A program made the translations under genes and the position numbers. Shown here one piece after another: positions 26,645 through 34,794 of a stretch of DNA of 64,000 nucleotides. The stretch comes from Bradyrhizobium sp. ORS 285 (GTDB lineage Bacteria; Pseudomonadota; Alphaproteobacteria; Rhizobiales; Xanthobacteraceae): NCBI RefSeq assembly GCF_900176205.1, contig NZ_LT859959.1, forward strand, positions 2,935,001 to 2,999,000, in the 5' to 3' direction. The notes beneath the pieces were generated by a model. The model saw only the letters and a program-made list of their open reading frames with translations. It did no database searches and was not told the DNA's origin. Position 1 is the stretch's first letter, and each line of letters starts with the position of its first letter.

Positions 26645-27901
26645 TCAGGCGACGTCCCATTCGATCCGAAGTGCCGTCGGCACGCGAAACGAGATGTTGT
26701 GAACGAAGTCGATGGTCTGGTCCGCGGCCAGTCGCAGGCTCGGGAGCCGACGCGTCAGCTCGCCCAGCGCGATTGCGAACTCGATGCGGGCGAGCTGCTG
26801 GCCGACGCAGGTGTGGATGCCGTAGCCGAACGCCAGATGGCTTCGCGCATCGCTGCGCCGGACGTCGAAGCGGGACGGCGCCGAGAACACGCTTTCGTCG
26901 CGATTGGCGGAGCCGATCAGCAGCAGGATGTTGGAGTCCTTCGGCACGGGCACGCCGCCGATCTCCGCGTCCTTCAGCGCGCGCCTTCGCCACGCCACGA
27001 TCGATGGGCTGAAGCGCAGCGATTCCTCGACGGCGGTCGAAATCAGCTGCGGCTCGGCGATGATGGCCTCCCAGTTCTCGCGGCGCTGCAGCAGCTCGCG
27101 CATGCCGTTGGCCATCAGGGTCGTCGTCGTCTCGTGGCCGGCGAACAGCGCGCTGTAGAGCACGCCGGCGATCTCTTCGTCGCTGATCTCGGCGCCGTCC
27201 TTCTGCAGCCGCACCAGGTCGCCCGGCAGATCGTCGGTCGGATCGTCGTGGCGCTGGCGCACCAGATCGCGGCAGTAGTTCCAGTATTCCACCATGTTGC
27301 GGGCGTGCACGACCTGCTCGTCGTCGCTGAGGTCGCCCCAGGTCAGGAGCGCGCGGCTGACCGCCCAGGATTTCACGCGCGGCACGTCCATGTTGGGAAT
27401 GCCGACCAGCTTGAACAGCACCAGCGCCGGCACGTCATAGGCGAACTCGCGGAAGAAGTCGGCATGGCCGCGCCCGGCGAAGGCGTCGATCGCCTGGTTG
27501 ACGATGGCCTTGATCTCCGGCTCGATTGCCCGGAAGCGGCGCGGCCCGAAGCAGCCCTGGACCAGCTTGCGGATGCGGGTGTGATCGGGCGGCACGCGAG
27601 CCGACAGGCCGGAATAGGCGGTGAAGCCGCCCTCACGCATGATGCGCTTGCCTTCCTCACACATCGGACGCAGCGGCGCCTGAGCGTTCTCCGACGAGAA
27701 GGTGCGCCAGTCGTCGAACACCGCCTTGATGTCGGCATGGCGCGCGACGACGTAGTATTTCAGTTCGTCAGAGAAGAAGACCGGCGCCTCGGCGCGTGCC
27801 CATTCGTAGAACGGGAACGGATCGCGCATCTCGAACGGATCGAAGTCCTTTGCGGCGTCGTGATAGGGGCATCGCGCCAGCTGAGCAGCCGAACCCGGCA
27901 T
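26645..27901 (-). CDS. Cytochrome P450
   Basis: This 418-residue soluble bacterial P450 has the haem-binding loop FGYGIHTCVG with Cys365, the I-helix AGHETTTT near 240, and the K-helix ExxR in EESLRFSP. There is no membrane anchor. It is the first gene of a - strand operon that ends with a putidaredoxin-type ferredoxin, its likely electron donor. GGGAGGA lies 5 nt before the ATG, and a SARP-type promoter lies 50-80 nt upstream. The substrate is unknown; it may hydroxylate the same hydrocarbon as the diiron enzyme or a later intermediate. Confidence 0.95.
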   Translation of the reverse strand: MPGSAAQLARCPYHDAAKDFDPFEMRDPFPFYEWARAEAPVFFSDELKYYVVARHADIKAVFDDWRTFSSENAQAPLRPMCEEGKRIMREGGFTAYSGLSARVPPDHTRIRKLVQGCFGPRRFRAIEPEIKAIVNQAIDAFAGRGHADFFREFAYDVPALVLFKLVGIPNMDVPRVKSWAVSRALLTWGDLSDDEQVVHARNMVEYWNYCRDLVRQRHDDPTDDLPGDLVRLQKDGAEISDEEIAGVLYSALFAGHETTTTLMANGMRELLQRRENWEAIIAEPQLISTAVEESLRFSPSIVAWRRRALKDAEIGGVPVPKDSNILLLIGSANRDESVFSAPSRFDVRRSDARSHLAFGYGIHTCVGQQLARIEFAIALGELTRRLPSLRLAADQTIDFVHNISFRVPTALRIEWDVA

Positions 27902-27950
27902 GTGGTCCTCCCATTCGCCGCCCTCGACGGCGACCGTTTGTTATGGGCTC

Positions 27951-27981
27951 ACTCTAAACGGCGGCCTTTGGGTTTTCTTTA
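27951..27981 (-). promoter_or_regulatory. SARP-type operator and promoter of the P450 operon
   Basis: On the minus strand, TAAAGAA (27981-27975) and CAAAGGC (27970-27964) form a direct repeat with the 4-nt spacer AACC. Seven nt later is TAGAGT (27956-27951) as a -10 box. Repeat sequence, 11-bp period and distance to -10 equal those of the tmo promoter at 19556-19586. The start of transcription would be about 45 nt before the P450 ATG. Confidence 0.7.
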
Positions 27982-28093
27982 GTCGACAACTCTATGAAAG
28001 ATTGAGAGAAACTGTCAATTCTGCGTGGCAGTCGCCGTGCTGCGGGGAGACCGGCGAGGGCCGCGTCATCGATCCGTGGCCAGCGTTCTGGGC

Positions 28094-29593
28094 TCAAGCC
28101 GTCAGCTTGCGATGCAGCTCCTGGAGCGAGGCGCTCTTCGGCCGGTTGTCGAAGTGCTTGAGCGAGTCGAGGTAGAGCTTGAACTGGCGGTCGATCGCCT
28201 CGCGTCGCCCTTGCGCCTTGAACACCTGCATCGCCTCGGCATGCGCCATCTCGCACAACGGATCGATCGCGAGCGCCTTCTGGCAATGCGCAAGCGCGGC
28301 CGAGTAGTCGCTGCGTTCGAGATAGATCCGCGCCGCGTCGCGCTGCACCTTGAAGAACATGTCGCGCAGCCAATAGCGCTTGCTCCAGCACCAGTCGCGC
28401 TCGCCGTCGTCGGCATATTCGAGCGGAATGTCCTCGAACAGATCGCCGGTGTAGAGGCGATCCGCCGCCTGCAGGCAGATCAGCGCTTCGTCGCTGGCGC
28501 CGGCCTTGATATGTCCCTGGGACTGCCGGCACAGCTGCTCGAAGGTCGAAATGTCGAGCCAGCTGCGCTCCGGCGGCACCAGCACGTAGCGCGAGCCCTC
28601 GCGCCGGACGTAGTTGCGGCTACTGTCGCGTCCGTCCGACTGGCCCAGCGCCAGCCGGAGATAGCGCACGGTGTGATACAGGCGGTTGCGCGCTGCCTCG
28701 ATGTCGTCGGCATTGGGCCAGAGCAGATCGGCGAGCTCGTCGGTGCTGGCGCCGTGGCCGCCTTTCTGCAGCAGATAGGCGAACAGCGTCTTGGTCTTGC
28801 GGGTGGCGCCGCCCGGCGGGTCCCAGTTCACCTGGCTGCCATCGTTGCGATAGATGCGCAGCCGGCCGAAGCAACGGATCTTCCAGCGGTCGCGGCTGTC
28901 GAGATGAACCGCTCCCGGCTCCTCCGCCGATCGGCGCAACAGCCACATCGGGTCGGCGCCTTCGGCCGCATGCAGAGCGACCGCAGACGTCCCGATGCGG
29001 AGCTCCGGCGCGATCGCGCCAAGCCAGAAATCGACCTGCTCGCGCAGCGCGCCGCGCGTCTGCAGTCGCGACGGAAGCCAATGTGGGTTGCTGACCAGTC
29101 CGGCGCTGGTGAGAATCTGCGGATGGCCGCGGAGGGCGACGAGCAACTGCTCGTCGATCAACAGTCGACGGTTGTAAAGCGAGGCGATCGACAGCACGGA
29201 CTGCCGCGAGAGCACCTCTGCAAGCGCCGGCCAGCCCTCGAAATTGGCGGTGGCGGAGTTGGTCTCGAGTCCCCAACTCATGTCAACGACGAGCATGGCA
29301 GGGCCGTGATCACGGGTTGGCGAGATCCACGTCTCGATCTGGGCTGCGACGTCACGGAACGAGATCGGGACCCGCAGCAGCGCCATGTCGACGAAGCTCT
29401 TGCCCTCGACGCATCGGATCTTGCTGACGCGCCTCGCAAGCCTCTCGGCGATCGTGATCGCTTTTGCGTCCGCCGCAATGACGAAGATCCGCGACGGGCG
29501 TGCAACGGCGAGGTAGTGCTTGAAGAAGTCCGCAAAAAGCAGTCTTTGCTGCGTCGCGAAATGGGCGAGGTTGACACAACTGTTCTCAGCCAT
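28094..29593 (-). CDS. MEDS-BTAD (SARP-like) transcriptional regulator
   Basis: This 499-residue regulator has two recognisable parts. Residues 1-180 resemble the MEDS sensory domain of DcmR-like regulators, clearest in LVVDMSWGLE, ASLYNRRLLIDEQLLVALRGHP and LVSNPHW. From about 235 there is an OmpR-type winged helix (IRCFGRLRIY, then TKTLFAYLLQKGG, DELADLLWP and RLYHTVRYLRLAL) followed by a bacterial transcriptional activator domain with TPR-like helices to the C terminus. SARP/BTAD proteins activate by binding direct repeats next to the -10 box, and such repeats occur before both neighbouring operons. It is therefore the likely activator of the oxygenase island, with the MEDS part sensing an inducer. 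The fusion is uncommon in my knowledge. Confidence 0.85.
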   Translation of the reverse strand: MAENSCVNLAHFATQQRLLFADFFKHYLAVARPSRIFVIAADAKAITIAERLARRVSKIRCVEGKSFVDMALLRVPISFRDVAAQIETWISPTRDHGPAMLVVDMSWGLETNSATANFEGWPALAEVLSRQSVLSIASLYNRRLLIDEQLLVALRGHPQILTSAGLVSNPHWLPSRLQTRGALREQVDFWLGAIAPELRIGTSAVALHAAEGADPMWLLRRSAEEPGAVHLDSRDRWKIRCFGRLRIYRNDGSQVNWDPPGGATRKTKTLFAYLLQKGGHGASTDELADLLWPNADDIEAARNRLYHTVRYLRLALGQSDGRDSSRNYVRREGSRYVLVPPERSWLDISTFEQLCRQSQGHIKAGASDEALICLQAADRLYTGDLFEDIPLEYADDGERDWCWSKRYWLRDMFFKVQRDAARIYLERSDYSAALAHCQKALAIDPLCEMAHAEAMQVFKAQGRREAIDRQFKLYLDSLKHFDNRPKSASLQELHRKLTA

Positions 29594-29630
29594 CGGTACC
29601 CACCCGCAACAACCCCTATCGGAGGCGGCA

Positions 29631-29644
29631 GACTGGAGCCAGTC
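29631..29644. promoter_or_regulatory. Perfect palindrome upstream of the regulator gene
   Basis: GACTGGAGCCAGTC is a perfect 6+2+6 palindrome 38 nt upstream of the MEDS-BTAD start. The position suggests an operator for a dimeric protein; no binding family can be named. Confidence 0.35.
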
Positions 29645-29818
29645 TAAGAGTGGCCGTCGGAAACATGCAAGGCCCTGTTTCGCAAGCAGCCGTCACGAGC
29701 TTGACGTGGTTCTCTCGGCGGATTTCAAGCGCATTGTGACTTGGAAGAGCTTTTTGCTCGTCGTGTCAATGCACACCGCAAGTTCGACAGCGAACAAGTC
29801 AAACAGATGTGAGGACCA

Positions 29819-30799
29819 TTAGGACCGCAAATCGCGTCGCGTTCGCTTCTTTGGCGGAGCGGAGCGATGGAGACCTCGTACCTCCTGCTGTTGAAAAAGC
29901 TCCGCGCAGAGTCCACGCAGCCATTGGCTTGCCAGGTCGTGATGGAAGCGGGCGTGCCAATATTGCTTCACCGTGAAGCCGGCGATCGCCAGCGGGCAGT
30001 CGAGCACGCGCAGACTGTAATAGTGAGCCAACGTTTCCCCGATGTGCCTTGGGAGAGTGGCGATCAGATCGGTCGTCCCGACGATTGCCGGTAACCCTAA
30101 AAAGCCGGGTAGCTCGAGCGCAACCTCGGGCGCCATCTTCTGCTCCTCCAGTGCGCCCGCGAGCAACTGATGTCCCGTGCCTGACCGGATGAAGACATGC
30201 GCCTCGCGCCGGAAATCCTTGACCGTCATGCGATCGCGGATTCGAGCGTGTTTGGCGTTCACCAAACAGACCCAGTCCTGCGGAAAGAGCGCCTGCTGAA
30301 AGTGCCCGGCGTCGAGATCCGAGATGTAGCCGAGTGCAAGATCGGCCTCGCCGGATTGCAGCATCCGCGGAGTGTCGGCGCCGATCTGTGTCGCCTCGAT
30401 ACGAACACCAGGGGCAACGCGGCGGACGTGAGCGAGAATGGACGGGAGCAGCGTGACGTGGCTTGCATCCGTCATGCAGATGGCGAACCGGCGCTTTGCG
30501 GTCGTCGGATCAAAATCGGTGCGAAGCTCCGCGAGGCGGCGCAGCATCTCCAAGGCCTGCCTCGCCGTGCCGATGAGGGCCTCGGCGCGGGGGGTCGGCA
30601 GCATCCCCTCCGCTGAGCGGACGAAGAGCGGATCGTCCAATTCCTTTCGCAGCCGTGCCAGCCAGATCGAGATCGTCGGCTGACTTTGACCGAGCTTCTC
30701 GGCTGCTTTGGTGACGCTGCCTGTGGTGAACAATGCGTCGAACAGCCTGAGCAGGCGCGGGGCGAGCAGGTTGGTCTCGGCATGGTGCGGGTGCGTCAT
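29819..30799 (-). CDS. LysR-family transcriptional regulator
   Basis: This 326-residue LysR-type regulator has the N-terminal helix-turn-helix at about residues 13-72 (FTTGSVTKAAEKLGQSQPTIS, then LRKELDDPLFVR) and a periplasmic-binding-like effector domain. It is divergent from the hydroaromatic operon starting at 30903, the usual arrangement for a LysR activator and its target. The effector is probably the transported hydroaromatic acid or a derivative. The C-terminal 25 residues are basic. Confidence 0.93.
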   Translation of the reverse strand: MTHPHHAETNLLAPRLLRLFDALFTTGSVTKAAEKLGQSQPTISIWLARLRKELDDPLFVRSAEGMLPTPRAEALIGTARQALEMLRRLAELRTDFDPTTAKRRFAICMTDASHVTLLPSILAHVRRVAPGVRIEATQIGADTPRMLQSGEADLALGYISDLDAGHFQQALFPQDWVCLVNAKHARIRDRMTVKDFRREAHVFIRSGTGHQLLAGALEEQKMAPEVALELPGFLGLPAIVGTTDLIATLPRHIGETLAHYYSLRVLDCPLAIAGFTVKQYWHARFHHDLASQWLRGLCAELFQQQEVRGLHRSAPPKKRTRRDLRS

Positions 30800-30902
30800 T
30801 GCGTTTCACAATAATGGATATAAAGTTCATAGTATATCACAATGTAGGCCGGCCTGATACCAACGCCACCAACGCCGAGACAGGCGAGGGAGACGCGTTC
30901 GG
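30800..30902. promoter_or_regulatory. Divergent promoter region of the LysR gene and hydroaromatic operon
   Basis: The 103-nt gap between divergent starts is markedly AT-rich at 30803-30845 compared with its surroundings. It should hold both promoters and the LysR binding site. I do not see a clear T-N11-A palindrome that can be singled out. Confidence 0.5.
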
Positions 30903-31847
30903 ATGAGGATCTGCTTTATCGGAGCAGGAGCTCTAGGCTCGACCATCGGCGGCACGCTGGCGCGCGGCGGGGCCGAGGTCTGGCTGATCGATCCGTTCCA
31001 GGCCCATGTCGGCGCGATCAATGCGGCGGGCCTGAGGATGCTCGAAGGTGACGCCGAGAGCGTTGTGAAGGTCACTGCCTGCACCTCGGCGGCCGAGGTC
31101 GGCGCGGAGGCGGACCTCATCATCGTCCTGGTCAAATCCTACCATACGCGCGACGCCATCCGGGCGGCAGCGCCGATCATCGGGCCGCGGACGGTCGTGA
31201 TGTCGCTTCAAAACGGACTGGGCCATGAGGACATCCTGTCGGATGAGGTCGGTCGTGACCGGGTGATGGCCGGCAAGACCTACGTCGGCGGCGTGCTGTT
31301 GGGCCCGGGTCATGTTCGCTCCGGGGTGGTCGGCAAGGAAACCATCATCGGTGAACTCGATGGACGCGTGACGGAACGCGCACTGCGAATTTCCGAGACT
31401 TTCAATGATGCCGGCCTTCTCACGCTGCTCAGCGACAACATCTTGGGCACGATGTGGGACAAGCTCTTCATCAACGTCGCAGGCGGCGGCGTGACTGCCA
31501 TAACCGGCCTGACCTATGGCGGCCTCTATTCGCTGCCGATCCTGGAAGAGTGCGCACTGGCCGCCATTTCGGAGGGCATCGCGGTCGCGCAGGCCGCGGG
31601 TGTGAAGATCTCGATTACCGACCCGCGGCGAGCCTGGACGATGGCGTCTGCTGGGCTGCCGCCCGAGTTCAAGACGTCGATGTTGCAGAGTCTGCAGTCC
31701 GGCAACCCCACCGAGGTCGATTACATCCACGGCTCCGTCGTGCGTTGGGGCGCCAAGCTCAACGTACCGACCCCTGTGAACTCCACTCTGGTCGCGTTGG
31801 TCAAAGGCATCGAATACGCCCGCGGCGATTATCCCGGAAAGGCCTGA
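30903..31847 (+). CDS. Ketopantoate reductase-family (ApbA/PanE) oxidoreductase
   Basis: This 314-residue protein has the N-terminal NAD(P) motif GAGALGSTIG and the ApbA C-terminal helical domain with KLFINVAGGGVTAITG. The true PanE makes pantoate, but this gene heads an operon for a hydroaromatic acid. A catabolic 2-oxoacid/2-hydroxyacid dehydrogenase role is therefore more likely than coenzyme A synthesis. It ends 1 nt before the VOC gene start. Confidence 0.9.
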   Translation: MRICFIGAGALGSTIGGTLARGGAEVWLIDPFQAHVGAINAAGLRMLEGDAESVVKVTACTSAAEVGAEADLIIVLVKSYHTRDAIRAAAPIIGPRTVVMSLQNGLGHEDILSDEVGRDRVMAGKTYVGGVLLGPGHVRSGVVGKETIIGELDGRVTERALRISETFNDAGLLTLLSDNILGTMWDKLFINVAGGGVTAITGLTYGGLYSLPILEECALAAISEGIAVAQAAGVKISITDPRRAWTMASAGLPPEFKTSMLQSLQSGNPTEVDYIHGSVVRWGAKLNVPTPVNSTLVALVKGIEYARGDYPGKA

Positions 31848-31848
31848 G

Positions 31849-32238
31849 ATGATGTCGCTGCCGCGCGCTTATGTCGAGCACGTCGCGATCCGCGTGCCGG
31901 ATGTCGATCGTCACGTCGGCTTCTTTCGCGATGTACTTGGTCTTGCCATTCGCGACGAGCAACTCGCGATGGCCGGGCGCCCGCGCCAGGTATGGGTGCT
32001 CGGCAGCGTGCAACTGATCGAAGATCCGGATTTTGCCGGACCAGAGGGCCGTCTCGCCCATCTCGGAATCATGGTCGACGATTACTACGGCGTGCTCACC
32101 CGTGCCGCAGCCTGGGGCGCCAAGGCGTTGCCGGCCGGGCCGAACTGGCTCGAGCTGCCGGGCGGGCTCAACGTCGAAATCCTGCAAGCCAGCGCAGGCG
32201 CGGTAGAAGCCGCCCTGGCGATCAACCCCCGCGCTTAG
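31849..32238 (+). CDS. VOC-family (glyoxalase/dioxygenase fold) protein
   Basis: This 129-residue protein has the vicinal oxygen chelate fold. His in VEHVAIRV, His in LAHLGIMVDD and Glu in NVEILQ are the likely metal ligands. Family members are isomerases, lyases, epimerases or ring-cleavage dioxygenases; the size fits a single-domain glyoxalase- or epimerase-like enzyme. It lies between the reductase and MaoC genes with minimal spacing. Confidence 0.85.
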   Translation: MMSLPRAYVEHVAIRVPDVDRHVGFFRDVLGLAIRDEQLAMAGRPRQVWVLGSVQLIEDPDFAGPEGRLAHLGIMVDDYYGVLTRAAAWGAKALPAGPNWLELPGGLNVEILQASAGAVEAALAINPRA

Positions 32239-32257
32239 ATCAAGAGGGAGATGCGAC

Positions 32258-32728
32258 ATGACCGCTGAGCGCTACTGGGACGATGCCAATGTCGGCGACG
32301 AATGCGTCACTCCCTCAGTGACGGTCACCGAAGCAATGGTGAACGCTTATGCCGAGCTGACAGGTGATTTCACGCCTGTTCACGTCGACGAGGACTACGC
32401 CAAGACCACGCCATTCGGCACGCGCGTCGCGCACGGGCTGTTTGGTCTGTCGCTGGCCGACGGTTTGAAGACTCGCGCCGACTATCGTTTTCTCCCGGGA
32501 ATGTCGCTGGGCTGGACGTGGGATTTCAAGCTGCCCATCAAGCTCGGCGACACCGTGCATGTGAAGTTCCGCGTCGGCTCGATGCGCGCGACGAAGCGGG
32601 AAGGGTGGGGCATCGTGGTGCTGCCCTCGGAACTGATCAATCAGCGCGGCGAGGTGGTGCAACTGGGCGAACACCGGCTGATGATTCCGATGCGCCCCAC
32701 GACCAGCGTCGCGGGAGAGCAGGCATGA
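32258..32728 (+). CDS. MaoC-family (hot dog) enoyl-CoA hydratase-like protein
   Basis: This 156-residue hot-dog protein has the hydratase signature ELTGDFTPVHVDEDYAKTT followed by GTRVAHGLFGLSLADGL, with the catalytic Asp and His of R-hydratases. It probably hydrates or dehydrates a CoA thioester. The next gene, a CoA-transferase, overlaps its stop (ATGA) and would supply that thioester. AGGGAG precedes its start. Confidence 0.9.
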   Translation: MTAERYWDDANVGDECVTPSVTVTEAMVNAYAELTGDFTPVHVDEDYAKTTPFGTRVAHGLFGLSLADGLKTRADYRFLPGMSLGWTWDFKLPIKLGDTVHVKFRVGSMRATKREGWGIVVLPSELINQRGEVVQLGEHRLMIPMRPTTSVAGEQA

Positions 32729-33951
32729 CCGCGCAACATCTGCCACTCAAGGGCATCCGCGTCATCGACTACAGCCATTTCCTGGCAGGCCCGTTCATGG
32801 GCCGTTGTCTCGCCGCAATGGGCGCTGAGGTCATCAAGGTCGAGCGTCCCAGGGATGGCGATGCGGGCCGCGCCCATGGCTATTTCAAGGACGGACAATC
32901 CGGCTACTTCCTGCAGCAGAACATGGGCAAGCAGGGATTGTGCATCGATCTGCGCGACAAGCGCGGTCTCGACCTGATGATGAAGCTGGTCGATACGGCC
33001 GATGTCTTCATCGAGAACTACCGACCCGGTGCCCTCGAGCGTCTCGGGCTCGGTTACAAGGCGCTGTCGGCGCGCAATCCGAGACTGATCTACTGCTCGG
33101 TCTCCGCCTACGGCCACACCGGTCCCTATGCTGATCGTCCTGGGTTTGGCTTGATCGCAGAGGCGATGTCGGGCGCCTTGGCGCAACTGGGCACGCCCGG
33201 CGAAGCGCCGCCGCTGCTGCGGATGCCACTCGCCGATATGTACACCGGTATTCATGGTGTCGCAGCGATCAATGCCGCACTGGTCGGCCGCGCGTCGTCC
33301 GGCCGCGGCCAGCATATCGATCTGGCGTTGTACGACTGCATGGTCTCGATGCACGACTATGCGGTTCAGCGCTACTTCCTGTCCGGTGGCACTGACCTGC
33401 CGAAGCAGACCGGCAGTGGACAGCCGGACTCGACCGTCTACGGGGTCTTCCCGGCCAAGGACGGCAACCTGGTCATCGCTGCGCAAGTCGATGATGCCTG
33501 GCGGCGCTTGGCGACGCTGATCGGCGGGGACGCGCTGGCAGCCGATGAGCGCTTCGCCAGGCCCGCGGCGCGCAACGCCCATTATGCCGAAGCGATGGAG
33601 ATCGTGCGCAACTGGACGATGTCGCAGTCGTCACGAGACTCCTGTCTCGCCGCACTCGATCAGGCAGGTGTGCCGTCGGCTCCGGTGCAGACCATCGAGG
33701 AGGTCGTCATGGATCCGCAGATTCACGCGCGTGGCATGTTGGTGGTGCAGGAGCATCCGGTGCTCGGCAAGGTGACGCTGCCGAACCTGCCTTTCCGCTT
33801 CTCCGACTGTGACACCACGATCCGCACGCCGGCGCCCCTGCTCGGGCAGGACAATCGCCGCATCGCTGCATCGCTCGGATTTTCGGCCGAGAATGTCGAT
33901 GCCATGGTGCGCGACGGCGTTCTCTACAACGAAGCCGCAGTGACGGAGTGA
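32725..33951 (+). CDS. Class III CoA-transferase (CaiB/BaiF family)
   Basis: This 408-residue protein begins PLKGIRVIDYSHFLAGPF, followed by LAAMGAEVIKVERP and LCIDLRDKRG. These are the landmarks of formyl-CoA-transferase-type enzymes, and Asp in the NMGKQG/DLRDKRG region matches the catalytic site area. It moves CoA between acids. The start at 32725 overlaps the MaoC stop; the frame is open upstream but the family N terminus is here. With MaoC it suggests a CoA-dependent branch in hydroaromatic degradation. Confidence 0.93.
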   Translation: MTAQHLPLKGIRVIDYSHFLAGPFMGRCLAAMGAEVIKVERPRDGDAGRAHGYFKDGQSGYFLQQNMGKQGLCIDLRDKRGLDLMMKLVDTADVFIENYRPGALERLGLGYKALSARNPRLIYCSVSAYGHTGPYADRPGFGLIAEAMSGALAQLGTPGEAPPLLRMPLADMYTGIHGVAAINAALVGRASSGRGQHIDLALYDCMVSMHDYAVQRYFLSGGTDLPKQTGSGQPDSTVYGVFPAKDGNLVIAAQVDDAWRRLATLIGGDALAADERFARPAARNAHYAEAMEIVRNWTMSQSSRDSCLAALDQAGVPSAPVQTIEEVVMDPQIHARGMLVVQEHPVLGKVTLPNLPFRFSDCDTTIRTPAPLLGQDNRRIAASLGFSAENVDAMVRDGVLYNEAAVTE

Positions 33952-33954
33952 GCG

Positions 33955-34782
33955 ATGACTGACCGCTACGCCGTCATCGGCAATCCGATCGGGTTCACCA
34001 AATCCCCCTTCATCCACTGCACGTTCGCCGAGGCAACTGGACAGGACCTCTCCTACGAGGCCATCGAGGGTCCGATCGGCGGCTTTGCCGGAAGGGTCGA
34101 TCAATTTCGTGCCGAGGGTGCCAGGGGGCTGAACATCACCGCCCCGTTCAAGCTTGATGCCTTCGCTTATGCGACGGAGCTTTCGGACAGCGCAAGACAG
34201 GCCGGCGCCGCGAACTGCCTGAAGTTCGAGGGCGACCGGATCATTGCCGAGAATTTCGACGGTGTCGGCCTTGTGCGCGACATCACCGTGAACCTTGGTG
34301 TGAAGATGAAGGGCCGCCGCGTCCTGATGCTCGGCGCTGGAGGAGCCGCCCGCGGTGCGCTGCTGCCGTTCCTGCGTCAGCAACCGGCTGAGCTGGTTCT
34401 CGTCAATCGAACGCTGTCGAAAGCGGTCGTCCTGGCTGAGGAGTTTGCGGGCCGTGGTCCGCTCATCGTCAGCGGCTACGGCGAACTGGTCGACCTCGCC
34501 GAAGGCTATGACGTCGTCATCAATGCGACCTCGGCCAGCCTGCGAGGCGAAATGCCGCCACTTCCGAGCCATGTCTTGCGCGGTGCGGAACTGGCCTACG
34601 AGCTTGCCTACGGTAAGGGGTTGACTCCCTTTCTACAGGCTGCACGCGCCGCAGGCGTCGCCAAACTGGCGGACGGGGTCGGCATGCTGGTCGAGCAGGC
34701 GGCGGAAGCCTTTGTCTGGTGGCGCGGTGTCAGGCCGAGCACGGCTGAGGTGATCGCCAAGTTGACCGTTCCCTTGACCTGA
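33955..34782 (+). CDS. aroE: Shikimate dehydrogenase (AroE-like), paralogue 1
   Basis: This 275-residue protein has the AroE layout: YAVIGNPIGFTKSPFIH, LNITAPFK with the catalytic Lys, ENFDG with the catalytic Asp, the nucleotide loop GAGGAARG and a final GVGMLVEQAAEAF. The substrate loop reads GFTKSP instead of the usual GHSKSP, so one substrate-binding Ser is Thr. It reduces 3-dehydroshikimate or, in reverse, oxidises shikimate. A second, different paralogue follows 12 nt later, and the operon context points to catabolism. Confidence 0.92.
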   Translation: MTDRYAVIGNPIGFTKSPFIHCTFAEATGQDLSYEAIEGPIGGFAGRVDQFRAEGARGLNITAPFKLDAFAYATELSDSARQAGAANCLKFEGDRIIAENFDGVGLVRDITVNLGVKMKGRRVLMLGAGGAARGALLPFLRQQPAELVLVNRTLSKAVVLAEEFAGRGPLIVSGYGELVDLAEGYDVVINATSASLRGEMPPLPSHVLRGAELAYELAYGKGLTPFLQAARAAGVAKLADGVGMLVEQAAEAFVWWRGVRPSTAEVIAKLTVPLT

Positions 34783-34794
34783 CGGGCACGACAG

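Noticed and set aside
25997..27982. Plus-strand frame of 661 codons opposite the P450 gene
   Set aside because: The minus strand encodes a complete P450 with haem loop, I-helix and ExxR; this frame shows no domain.
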